10,416 nucleotides of DNA. It comes from Antrodiella citrinella. Its lineage: Eukaryota; Basidiomycota; Agaricomycetes; Polyporales; Steccherinaceae. Of this stretch, positions 1 through 7,751 are shown one piece after another. The notes under the pieces are model-generated. The model worked only from the letters and a program-made list of their open reading frames with translations, did not search any database and was not told where the DNA came from. Where the stretch lies: contig SGPM01000607.1 in assembly GCA_004802725.1 (NCBI GenBank), positions 1 to 10,416 of the forward strand. The letters are read 5' to 3'. Numbering within the stretch: position 1 is the stretch's first letter; the number at the start of each line of letters is the position of its first letter. The position numbers and the translations under genes were made by a program.

Positions 1-133
1 CAGCTCTTTGCGCTCCAGCAGCAGGCTTGAGGTCGGACTGCCACCGGTCGAGGCTTGCTATCATCCGTACGTTTTCAGACATGCCCTTCAACCATAAGCC
101 ATTCTCATGCTCATTGCTAGATCTCATGAATAG
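1..133 (+). CDS. possible 3' end of an upstream gene (partial)
   Basis: In the frame starting at base 2 the plus strand is open from the window edge and reads a plausible tail that includes RLEVGLPPVEACYHP. A good donor (GTACGT) at 67 pairs with a TTGCTAG acceptor ending at 120. The 54-nt intron joins the frame to a short exon that stops with TAG at 131-133, giving a C-terminus EACYHPSHE. The intron geometry matches the rest of the window, which is the main support. No family is recognisable from about 26 residues. A second reading in frame 1 stops at 28-30 (QLFALQQQA) and cannot be excluded. Confidence 0.3.
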
Positions 134-412
134 AAATATTATGATTAGTCTTCAATTTTCTATATGTATGCCCTGTTTAATCTCAAGTTAGGACGTGCAT
201 TATATGTTCCATGTTTATTAGTCTCATACAAAAACCCTCCACCCGCGCAGCCGTGGAACCATGTTTATCGTGAATGTCTCCGAGTTCACTGTTTAGACGC
301 CCATCCAATATTATGGCTAAAATTTGCTTTCGAATATTTGCCAGTGATCGTCATGCTCACCGTTCGGATTCCAATCTCAGTTTGCCCTTCTACAAATAAT
401 GTCATGACCTAG
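134..412. other. no convincing gene; AT-rich spacer or unresolved 5' exons
   Basis: An open frame on plus (164-412, 82 codons) has poor codon character and no motif. A second frame from an ATG at 273 encodes about 37 codons before a stop at 384. The segment ends with a good acceptor (GACCTAG, ending at 412) leading into the exon at 413. It may therefore hold the first exon or exons and an intron of the 413-945 gene. I could not find a donor that keeps frame. Confidence 0.3.
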
Positions 413-945
413 AATCGATTGGACGATCCAGCTTTGCTTCGAAAGGCTACTACGGGCTTCTCGAGTGTTCTTGTCCAATTCGAAGTCGTTGAGCCTCTTG
501 CCGATTCAGATAACATCGCTACGGTCAGTCGTCAGTAGTCACTAGTCACTGCTAATTGCCAACACTGCTGATATTCATTCAATATGTTATACAGAGGTCG
601 CAATGTAATATCATCTCGTGTAACCCACCTTGAGAACCATGCAACAAGATCAGAGTTCCATATTACGATTTGAGGTAGCCGACTTCAACGTGCCGGTGTA
701 GGTTCTGGTTGGGTTCTGACACCTCCTTTCTGAGGACGTTTCATGTCGTTTGGAAATTCTCGAATGGTGCGGACGAGTGGACATCATTGATGGAATTGGG
801 ATCACGACAGAGACAATCGAGGTACGTATGCTTTTTGCTGGGACTGCAGTCCCAAGTATGACGAGTTGACGAGCCTCTATATAGAAAGGCATATTCCTAC
901 ATTATCTACCGAAGGCATGGCCTCGAACATGCTGTCCAACGTTAA
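413..945 (+). CDS. unrecognised multi-exon gene, 3' part only
   Basis: Proposed exons are 413-523, about 654-697, 735-821 and 885-945. The first is open after an ACCTAG acceptor, contains GFSSVLVQFEVVEPLADSDN, and ends at a GTCAGT donor. The second contains ILRFEVADFNVPV. The third contains VWKFSNGADEWTSLMELGSR and ends at GTACGT. After a 63-nt intron (822-884, acceptor TATATAG) the last exon reads KAYSYIIYRRHGLEHAVQR and stops with TAA at 943-945. The third-to-fourth exon join is convincing because frame, donor and acceptor all agree. The second intron would be only 37 nt and the first junction has alternatives, so the N-terminal half is unreliable. No start codon was found and I recognise no family. 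It ends 139 bp before the transporter start, in the same orientation. Confidence 0.4.
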
Positions 946-986
946 TTACAACTGAAGAATATTCTCAACACGTTCCATACCGCACG

Positions 987-1084
987 CCAATTGCGACTTG
1001 GTTATTTTCTCAACGAGTCAATCAATTTGAGCTTCAACATCTTCTCCTCGTCCATCAGCACAGTCTGCATCTTCCTCTCCAGAT
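987..1084 (+). promoter_or_regulatory. probable promoter/leader of the MFS gene
   Basis: A CCAAT element lies at 987-991, about 95 bp before the ATG at 1085. From about 1030 to 1082 the sequence is pyrimidine-rich, typical of fungal transcription start regions. No TATA box is evident. The only upstream space is the 139 bp after the preceding stop codon. Confidence 0.4.
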
Positions 1085-1779
1085 ATGCCGGGTTCTGAAC
1101 GCGAGCTATTGCTTCCTCGACAACGGAACATCCAGTCGACACCCCTTCCAATAGCCAACCTTACAGTTGTTTTCGCCTTCAAGCTCCTCATTCCCGTCGC
1201 CAGTTCCCAGCCGTCACCATATATCAACCGTATGTTGGAAGAGATGTTGGGAGGCAGTGAAAAAGTCGGACATTACTCTGGGCTGGTGGTACGTCTCGTT
1301 TCTCTTGCTCAATATGAAGACTAAATTGTGTTTTCAGGCGAGCAGTTTTCATCTGGCGCAGATGCTAGGGGTGTGCCCTTGGACGTGCCTCTCAGATAGG
1401 ATTGGTCGCAGACCAGTAGTCATCCTCGGAAGTGCGGGTATCGCAATGTTCACAACACTGTTTGGATTTATGAAATCAATATGGAGCATCGTGGCAGTCA
1501 GGTTTCTACGTGAGTAGACTCAAGTTGTTACTTATACTCGGGCCGCATATATTGAGCCAATTGGCATTCATATGTTATCTTCTGCAGTAGGGTTTTTCTG
1601 CGGAACAACGGGCGCAATGCACGCTATCGTTGGCGAACTCACGGACGAGACCAATCAGTCCACCGCGTTTCCTTTGTATGATACCGTCGTTGCCGTAGGA
1701 GTCATTGTTGGGTACGTGTGCGGCTAAGTTTCATCGCCTCACGTTTTGCGAATGATGCTCTGCTTCCAGACCACTCATT

Positions 1780-1784
1780 GGGGG
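1780..1784 (+). other. frameshift at a G homopolymer in the MFS gene
   Basis: After the 1712-1769 intron the frame gives GPLIGG, a standard MFS motif. All later conserved residues (NPYLLPN and the following helix) lie in the frame one base further on. Reading four rather than five G residues joins GPLIG to ALVDLSAE and keeps the frame to the next donor at 1940. No alternative splice site nearby repairs it. Homopolymers are also common sites of sequencing error. Confidence 0.7.
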
Positions 1785-2477
1785 CACTCGTCGATCTCTC
1801 AGCAGAATGTTCTGTATGGTCATGGATACCGCAGGGTCTTCAGTCGTCCTTCAAGGCCAACCCCTACCTCCTGCCTAATATTGTCACGGCAACACTGGCG
1901 TTTCTGATATGTGGTCTCGCGATCGGTATGTTGGACGAGGTATGGTGACTTTTTCTCTCATCTATGAATCATCCTCAATTTTTAGACCCTGCCTACTTGT
2001 CAATCTATACGTCAGCCAGCAGTAACATCGTCTTAAAACAACCAGGTCGAAGACGATGACAACTTCAAGAAAGACAAGGTCTTATCGACATTTCAACTTC
2101 TCACCATCCCAATTGTTCGTTCGATCTGTATCTCCACATTCCTTCTTGGATTTTTGGCGTCAGGTTTCAACCTAGCTCTGACTCTTGTGGCGTTTACCAG
2201 AGTACATGACGGAGGCTTGTCATTATCTGTAAGTTTGTCTCTGCTGTAATTGGTTTCTAGTCCTTACGACTCTTATTGTAGCCAAGGCAGATCGGAGTCG
2301 TACTCTCCATCAAGGGCCTGCTTTCGATATTCCTCAAGCTCAGTCTCATCTGGCTTTTGCGTCCGTCGCACGGTTCTAGACAATCTGTCTCTCGCAAGCT
2401 CACCTCACTATTCACAAAAGCCATGGGGACGTGGCCTACATCTTTTGCCGGATTTGCCGTACTGGGGTGGATGTCTC

Positions 2478-2497
2478 GCGGGAAGAAGCGGGAAGAA
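2478..2497 (+). repeat. perfect 10-bp tandem duplication that shifts the MFS frame
   Basis: GCGGGAAGAA occurs twice head to tail (2478-2487 and 2488-2497). The upstream frame encodes FAVLGWMSRGK. The downstream conserved helix (PIWSVLFAIVFLSKVG) is in the next frame. Counting the unit once puts both in one frame. This looks like a slippage duplication. Confidence 0.85.
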
Positions 2498-2941
2498 AGA
2501 CGAAATGAGCGGACCGATATGGTCTGTTTTGTTCGCTATCGTCTTCTTGTCCAAAGTTGGGCATACACCATTTACGTGCGTATCAGCGTATTTTCTACAT
2601 CATATGCTACTTACTGAGGCTCGTTTAGCTTGATTATGTTACTGATGAAAGAGAATACTCTAAATCCAGCATCCTTAGCCACGCTGAATGGAGTCATTAG
2701 TCCTACGCTTGTTGTGTACGTCGCGCCATTTACTGTACGATGTCGTTGCTCCTAAACGTTTTCTCTGGTTCTATTTCGTTCTAGTTCTTTATTCACAGCC
2801 TCCATCACGCATCACGCACTTGGCGGATATCTGTGGATCCTTTTCTATGTATTCAGCGCCGTCGTTGGATCCGCCATCGCTGTAGGGATAGAACGCCAGC
2901 AACATCATGGACGAGGTGAACCGCTGGATGTGGCAGCTTGA

Positions 2942-3422
2942 ATTAGAGCACTCCAATATTTCTGCTTATCGGGTATACTTGATTCGCAGACCAGGCACAC
3001 TCTCGACGATACGCAATATATGGGTGCCTGTATGTTGTGACTGTTCAATGTGAACGGACTTTCGTGATTCAGGTCAGGTGGCCCACGCGCGCCTCAGTAA
3101 TTAAATCTCTCGCAATGGACATATCCATAGGTGGCAGTATGATCCTCCGCCTGACAGTGAGCTCGCGTGTTTTTCCTTGTGGACGATGACAATATCTTAC
3201 GGATCACAATAAGCAGCGGACAGGGTCTACGATGAAACGAGCGCATCAACGAGCGGCGGTCGTTGACGACCACTTGAAGCTCGTCTTCAAATCATTGTCA
3301 ATTACGAAAATTTCACCGCGCGTAGCCAACTATGATGCCGCTGAAGACCATCACATAGTGATTCTTGGGATCCTGACGTCCAGTGTCCGTTCGTTGGCGC
3401 GAACTTATAATTGACGATTGTC
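2942..3422. other. intergenic, no supported gene
   Basis: This is the spacer between the MFS stop and the promoter of the 3536 gene. It has one 60-codon plus-strand frame (3232-3414) without motif, homologue in the window or promoter. A 14-nt inverted repeat (GGTCGT-TG-ACGACC) lies at 3258-3271. I see nothing else. Confidence 0.5.
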
Positions 3423-3535
3423 CACGTGCGTTTGCGTAGCGGTATAAGAAAGCGTTCGAAGGTTCATCTAGCTAACTAACACCACCCAACTCTCTTCACT
3501 TCCAGCACTGTATCTAGGCTCGCATTCCACAAATC
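3423..3535 (+). promoter_or_regulatory. core promoter of the 3536 gene: E-box, TATA-like, CT-rich leader
   Basis: A palindromic CACGTG E-box lies at 3423-3428, a TATAAG element at 3443-3448 and a pyrimidine-rich stretch at about 3483-3503. The ATG at 3536 is about 90 bp after the TATA-like element. The order and spacing are typical of a fungal RNA polymerase II promoter. CACGTG is the site class bound by bHLH factors; its use here is inferred only. Confidence 0.5.
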
Positions 3536-3975
3536 ATGACTACAAACGCGCAACAATTCTTCACCGAGGCGAACAAGGTGGTCGAGACGCTGGTACGAGC
3601 CCTCCATCCGTTGTCGTGCTGCAATAACTGACACTCTTTATAGACGAGAACAGTGCATAATGACCCGAATGCCTACATTGTAGTATGCATCATACGGTAT
3701 GTCAAATGATTGAGGCATGCGCGATACTCGACGCTCAAGGATGCACGATCAGTGCCGATACTGTGAATCACCAGACTTCCAGCCCGAAGCAGTACATTTC
3801 TCCCCTCATGGCGAAAGCTTGCAACGAGATGAATATTCCAGACCTTCTGGGTATCATGTCTGCTCTTGCTGTGGCTCATGCCAATAGGACCATCCAGAAC
3901 GTCAGGCCTAATGAGCAGCATACAAAGGAGCTGCGTGACCTCGAAGCAGCTCTCAAGGAGGCAAAGTCGGGTTGA
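3536..3975 (+). CDS. small helical protein, 110 aa, member of local family (gene A)
   Basis: Exons are 3536-3592, 3644-3696 and 3753-3975. Introns of 51 nt (GTACGA...TTTATAG) and 56 nt (GTATGT...GATCAG) keep frame. The protein starts MTTNAQQFFTEANKVVETL. Exon 2 holds HNDPNAYIVVCII. Exon 3 starts in the codon for Arg37 and continues ADTVNHQTSSPKQYISP, then a hydrophobic helix (IPDLLGIMSALAVAHA) and a charged coiled-coil-like tail (ELRDLEAALKEAKSG). No signal peptide or clear membrane span is seen. The second intron has the same phase and position as one in the 6532-7136 gene, and both are followed by NH...SPK.Y.SP, so the two are paralogues. It converges on gene B with only 85 bp between stop codons. 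I recognise no known family. The third exon alone is an open frame from 3685, but its upstream part is intron. Confidence 0.7.
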
Positions 3976-4060
3976 ATGAACGTGGTACGTCATGTTCGAA
4001 TCAATTTTTCCATTGTTTCTAACACCGGATCCCTACAGAATAGAGACAGACATACACGCA

Positions 4061-4899
4061 TTACTTGTGGGGAAGTGTGGAAGTATCTTGTGTATCTTTG
4101 ATTGGGCTTTCGTCCGCCTCTTGTGTCTTATTCAACGAGAGTTCCAGATTATAAACGAGAGCTCGTATATGCGTGATACGGCGGTTCAAACTCTGAAATG
4201 CACGCTCAGCGCCACAAAGTATTGACGTCATGGAAGGTCTTACCTGTACTTGTGTCCACATAGATTGATTATGCAATGTGGCGCGTAGAATAACAAGCGA
4301 AGAGTTTATCTGAGGAGAGATGAGTGAATGGCCGATGTCTTCCTCCAGCAGCACTCACATCCGCCCACACTATGAGAATTCTGTGGCCGGGGTCCTCGAA
4401 ATGACGGGCCTTGCAGACTGACATAGAGTTAGACTGACTCTATTCCACTATATCAACATATCATACCTTGGCAAGTCGCAGAGTCGATGTTTTCTGCAAC
4501 GAGACTAATGCTTTGACTGTCTCGCACGAAGTGTTCCAAGTGCTGGTGAGGTGGTTCAAATTTAACGCCTGCTGATGTTTTTCGGGCAACTCACCATTTC
4601 GTACGTCTTAACCTTTTCCTTCCTTGTCTCAAGACTGTCCTCCGTACAGTTCAGATATGCCAAGAGATCGGTACGTATCTCTATGGGATCGTGAGTCAAA
4701 ACGCTAGGAGGAACGCGGGATCATTTGCACCTTCAACAGCAGATGCGATCTTCTTGTGAACATCGGTCGGACACAGCTTGAAGCTCGATACTTGAAGCTC
4801 TGGGTTTGCTGTACGAGCCTCAGAGTGGCGTTTCGTGCGTGAAATACTTCTTATTACGCATGAGAGAGGATTGCGGAGGAAAAGGTATGGAGAGACCAT
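4061..4899 (-). CDS. small all-helical protein, about 182-195 aa, many short exons (gene B)
   Basis: Read on the minus strand, exons are 4899-4731, 4680-4595, 4542-4467, 4417-4359, 4309-4244 and 4192-4061. The introns are 49-52 nt and have classic donors (GTGAGT, GTATGA, GTAAGA) and acceptors. All five joins keep frame, which makes the body of the model strong. The protein is rich in charged helices. One block contains DVHKKIASAVEEIRTDLLAY, another LETRKEKVKTYEMHLEHFV, a third HRILIVWADINSSLVILRA, and the last a hydrophilic tail with DTQDTSTLPHK before TAA at 4061-4063. A possible CxxC (CQVCKAR) is too little for a zinc site. The start is uncertain: ATG at 4899 is in frame, while an earlier ATG at 4913 is out of frame. 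A 39-nt segment between 4857 and 4819 could be an in-frame intron. The DV...EEIR..LL helix resembles one in gene D. Function unknown. Confidence 0.7.
4777..4800 (+). repeat. short direct repeat inside gene B
   Basis: CTTGAAGCTC occurs at 4777-4786 and again at 4791-4800, four bases apart, within the first long exon of gene B. On the minus strand it encodes part of LQVSSFKL. It may be a local duplication; no function is implied. Confidence 0.6.
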
Positions 4900-4957
4900 A
4901 ACGGTAGCGTCATATGAGAAGGAAATCTCTCCGATGATGACTGGTAGCTCAAAGGGT

Positions 4958-4963
4958 TTTATA
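4958..4963 (-). promoter_or_regulatory. TATA box of gene B
   Basis: The minus strand reads TATAAA here, 45 nt upstream of the first ATG (4913) and 59 nt upstream of the in-frame ATG (4899). Its place just before a well-supported minus-strand gene argues for a real core promoter and against further coding exons upstream. Confidence 0.5.
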
Positions 4964-5279
4964 TTCAGTCGATATATTGCGATGATGTGAAGATGTTCCA
5001 CAGTAGGCTTCAGAAAGGCCGAAGGCCATTTGACGTACGTGATTCATGTCGGTCACAGCGCATTTCAATTAAGAAAGCGCGCTTCTCCAAGGACATACAT
5101 AGAAGGCGTGATCTTGCTCTTGAGACGTAGACTCCTGATTGTCCAATTTGTGAGCACGTTCGGGACCCTCAGCGTTAGAAGAAGACTTATCTCGCCCGAA
5201 CATAACTATATCACGTCTCGTTCAAACAAGCATCTACGAGCGTGTCTTGAGCGAGAAACCTCAGCATTTGACCATAATT
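4964..5279. other. no supported gene
   Basis: This segment lies upstream of gene B on the minus strand. A plus-strand frame (5030-5305, 91 codons) is open but Arg-rich with no motif, and it overlaps the 3' end of the minus-strand fragment at 5280. I see only the gene B promoter side here. Confidence 0.4.
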
Positions 5280-5516
5280 TCACGTCGCACCTAATGATAC
5301 ACTGACAGTTCCTGGAAGACGGCCGTAAGGGTATCCTAAATCGGAAGATGTGTCCCAATCTGTGCCATCGTCCTAGCACGCAGTCACCTGTCCCAAACCT
5401 CTCCTCGCTTCTGCTGGGCACAGAAGCGAACAGTGTCGAATCCTCTTGACAGCCATGAACGCGACACGCAAGAACTTCCAAGGTTGTAACGAATGACGAC
5501 GATCGAAAGGCCGCCC
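5280..5516 (-). pseudogene. gene fragment with an FGTGYPYG segment
   Basis: On the minus strand an open stretch from about 5516 to 5388 encodes VHGCQEDSTLFASVPSRSEE and ends at a GTGACT donor. A 52-nt intron (5387-5336, acceptor GATTTAG) joins in frame to an exon reading GYPYGRLPGTVSVSLGAT, with stop TGA at 5282-5280. The join produces RFGTGYPYG. I associate Gly/Tyr strings of this sort with uncharacterised agaricomycete secreted or membrane proteins, but that is a weak memory-based link. No start codon or acceptor opens the first exon, so this is either a 3' remnant or a gene whose 5' part I cannot place. Two other frames are also open over the first exon. Confidence 0.3.
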
Positions 5517-5698
5517 ATCAATCAAACAGAACACAAGCATAAAATTGATACCTGGATTTGAGACGGGCCTCTTCTCACGAAGTTATAGCAGCAAAAAATT
5601 TCCCGAGGGCGCTGTATCATTGTCGTCCAGTTGCATGCGTGACGAACGCAGACATGTTCTGAAGTACTCTGAGACTCTGAGAGTTGTACGTTCCTTAA

Positions 5699-6123
5699 CT
5701 TCTTACAAAAAAAGTGAAAAACGCAGACTCGGCTGCTGCCGGCAGCAATGTTTACGGTTATTGTGCAACAGCTTCGTTCCTGAGATAAGATCTGAGTGCC
5801 CAGTCCACCGACTCGGATGCGAGCCCTTCAACGTCGCCACCAAGTCGCCACGTTCAATTTGAGGATGTCCCTTTCACTATCTGGACACTCGAAATTGTGC
5901 GGGCGGACACCTGGACACGACATGTATGGATCTCCCGGACTTGCTCGTTGTCACGTCCGCGTCCACCCACTCAGGCTCATGGGCAACTCGTGTCACAGTA
6001 TGGCAATGGACTCGGACAACATCGACAACCCCATCTCATTCGTGGGTTCGAGTCGCAGATATCTGAACATTGCGAACCTGTCCCCAAGTCTCCAGGGTCA
6101 TGAGCGGGCTGCCGGTGTTATAG
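5699..6123 (+). pseudogene. gene-like plus-strand exons with a Ser/Pro-rich segment
   Basis: One plus-strand frame is open from 5699 to a TAA at 5786-5788, and again after it to 6045. The second part reads TDSDASPSTSPPSRHVQFED followed by VPFTIWTLEIVRADTWTRHV, which looks like an unstructured Ser/Pro linker entering a folded region. A 50-nt intron (6046-6095, acceptor TCTCCAG) joins to a short exon ending GVMSGLPVL, with TAG at 6121-6123. The TAA lies in a 33-nt stretch bounded by GT and AG (5758-5790). Removing it would keep the frame, but 33 nt is below normal intron size. It is therefore either a very short intron or a nonsense mutation. No start codon was found. Another frame over 6000-6160 (AAGVIAAPILAALAAA) competes. 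Family unknown. Confidence 0.3.
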
Positions 6124-6531
6124 CGGCACCGATACTAGCGGCACTGGCAGCTGCAAGACGTACGTGCGAAAACATAGCTTCATAGGGTACGGAAATACAA
6201 GTGGCGAAATTGTACAGCCAATGACAGCTCGTGCAGTCTATGTACATCCGGGAGACAGGATAGCATTGTGGGCAACAGAGAAGAGCATGGGAAATGGACG
6301 CATAGGGGGAGAAGCGAGGAGGAGCATGTACCGCGCAGTGAAGCATGTCATACAGTGAGAGTCTGGGAGACAACGCGCAGAGTATACATATATCCGAGGT
6401 TTAGCATAAGTCGGCCCCTTGATTGAAAGCAAGGCTGGGCAAAAGTCACTTTCGGCAACGTGAGATAACGTCGCAAGAGTCGATGTGAAACATACTCACG
6501 ATGTGCTCGTAGAGGAGGCTTGAGGGATCAT
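6124..6531. other. no resolved gene
   Basis: A plus-strand frame continues across a possible intron (GTACGT donor at 6160, GTACAG acceptor near 6218) and stays open to about 6425, ending PRFSISRPLD. A minus-strand frame (6098-6373) is open across the same bases. Neither has recognisable motifs. This is the 3' flank of gene C on the minus strand. Confidence 0.3.
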
Positions 6532-7136
6532 CTACAGGCTTCCACTCCACATAGCCAACTCGTGTTCCAACCGTTCTATTTCCCGTGTCTCCGCCTCGAT
6601 GTCACGATCTAAAGCAACGATCTCTCTCCATGTTTCCTCCATACGCTGGCGTACTGGTCCGGTCAGGTCTCGCCTCTTCACCATGGCGGAAATCATAGCC
6701 AGCATATTGACACCAATCCGGTCGAAAAATGCCTGGAATGAGGGCGAGGCGTAATATTTGGGACTATGTTTGCTATGGTTGATAGATTCAACACTAATGG
6801 CTGTACGGTCAATCAGAGTTCCCAGAAATATTCGCACAATGGAAACATACCGAGCCGTGTATATCAACTCAAACGGAGATTCATCGGGGGAAGAGTTTGT
6901 ATGCCGGACACTCCAATTATCAATCAGACGAGTCGAACGGTCATGGAAGGTTTTGCGTCCCGGTCTGGGGCCGCGTGGAGCTACAGAAGTAAAGTAAGGA
7001 CTATTAACACAAAAAAGCAGTACAACAAAATAGCACGCTTACTTTCAACGGAAGACCGAGCGAGACTGGAAATGGCGGATTGCGAGGGTGTCGAAGCAGT
7101 TACAGACATGCGTTCTAGCGAAGGTGTGAGGGACAT
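6532..7136 (-). CDS. small protein, 161 aa, coiled-coil C-terminus (gene C)
   Basis: On the minus strand exons are 7136-7043, 6980-6851 and 6793-6532. Introns are 62 nt (GTAAGC...TCTGTAG) and 57 nt (GTATGT...CCATTAG). The protein starts MSLTPSLERMSVTASTPSQS, a Ser/Thr-rich probably disordered segment. A basic patch follows (GPRPGRKTFHDRSTRLIDNW), then the family core RVESINHSKHSPKYYASP (residues 75-92), a hydrophobic helix with NMLAMISAMVKRRD, and a coiled-coil-like end containing EIVALDRDIEAETREIERLE before MWSGSL. The second intron splits Arg75 in phase 2, exactly like Arg37 in gene A. It has no stop in frame and a length divisible by three, so retaining it would give 180 residues. The N-terminus matches gene D (MS..PSLE). 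No transmembrane segment or known family. The bases are also open on plus, but splice signals and paralogy fix the minus strand. Confidence 0.75.
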
Positions 7137-7176
7137 CCGGAGGGCGTGAGGGGCATCGAGCTACAATCCTGGTCTT

Positions 7177-7182
7177 GATATA
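7177..7182 (-). promoter_or_regulatory. TATA-like element of gene C
   Basis: The minus strand reads TATATC, about 41 nt before the ATG at 7136. The ATG is the first one that runs in frame into the spliced protein. An upstream ATG near 7157 gives a short out-of-frame peptide. Spacing is comparable with the gene B promoter. Confidence 0.35.
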
Positions 7183-7751
7183 GCCTACGTGTTCTGTATA
7201 CCAGATGGGCCTGGGCTGGTATTTCAATTTGTGATATGTGTGATATGAATGGACGAATGTGGACCCCACGTACCCGAAGCACCAGAGGTTTGCGATGAAG
7301 GCCAAACACTACGGGAAAACCAAATCTTCGGCAGCCTGAGCAGGCTGTGTAAATGTCCGAGCTCGTGGAAGCTTCATGGCATGGTTATTTCTTGTCGCCA
7401 TCATAGTTCAAGAGTAGTCGAGAATTACCGTCGACGTATGAAGGATAACAAGTGGAGTCAGCGTTTCCGCCAGGACCGCGGGCCAAGTGACCGTAGACGT
7501 GCCAGTGACGGAGTGAGAACGGAATTACGGCCCATGGTTTTTAGGCGTCCACCTTCAAGACGCTCTGCCACCATGGTCGAGGCTACAGGCTCATATCATC
7601 GCTGCTTGAGCGTAGTGAAATGGAGTAGGCCCATAGTATAGCGTCTAAGAGGGATAATGGCAGTACGCGACCACACTGAAACGGACGACCTACCTGCGGC
7701 TCTTGCTGAAGCCATCGGTGCGCACAGCTTAATGCACAGCAACGTCCTGTT
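7183..7751. other. mostly non-coding; weak ORFs only
   Basis: A plus-strand frame of 130 codons (7249-7641) is open but Arg/Ser-rich, motif-free and lacks splice or promoter context. A 32-codon plus ORF (7657-7755) starting MAVRDHTETDDLPAALAEAI has better codon character and could be a short gene or an isolated exon. Nothing else was supported. Confidence 0.3.

Larger units (their letters stand above)
1085..2941 (+). pseudogene. MFS (DHA1-like) transporter, nine exons, two frameshifts
   Basis: Major Facilitator Superfamily proteins are polytopic membrane carriers, usually of 12 helices, that move small molecules with or against a proton gradient; the substrate cannot be told here. Proposed exons are 1085-1288, 1338-1509, 1588-1711, 1770-1939, 1986-2010 (or -1998), 2053-2228, 2282-2575, 2629-2715 and 2785-2941. 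Visible landmarks in order are SPYINRMLEE and YSGLV in the first exon, then the loop 2-3 signature LSDRIGRRPVVILG, then RFLLGFFCGTTG and GELTDETNQ, then GPLIG, then NPYLLPN, then an LDETLP motif, and finally MKENTLNPASLATLNG and ALGGYLW near the end. These match the fungal DHA1/ZIFL-like subgroup. Two frameshifts break it: an extra base at the G run 1780-1784, and a 10-bp tandem duplication at 2478-2497. Compensating both gives about 465 residues, normal for the family. The stretch between the last NG and SLFTAS looks roughly 10 residues short. It is either a pseudogene, or functional with assembly errors; the family call is firm. Confidence 0.85.

Noticed and set aside
3258..3271. Inverted repeat GGTCGT-TG-ACGACC as an operator or terminator
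   Set aside because: It is too short and isolated to call in a eukaryotic spacer; left as a note only.
3685..3975. Plus-strand ORF starting at the ATG at 3685
   Set aside because: Its first 20 or so codons are intron sequence; spliced exons from 3536 give a better start and the paralogous core.
3536..3975. Mating-type locus content: lipopeptide pheromone precursor or homeodomain gene
   Set aside because: A small gene next to other diverged small genes suggested this, but no CaaX C-terminus and no homeodomain WF.N.R motif is present in any model.
4061..4354. Single unspliced minus ORF of 97 codons at the end of gene B
   Set aside because: It reads through two introns with canonical GT/AG ends; the coding parts are already included in gene B.
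6758..7149. Plus-strand ORFs antisense to gene C
   Set aside because: They have no splice or promoter support, while gene C on minus has two good introns, a TATA-like element and paralogues.
7249..7641. 130-codon plus ORF
   Set aside because: It is Arg/Ser-rich, with no motif, intron or promoter and codon usage unlike the supported genes.
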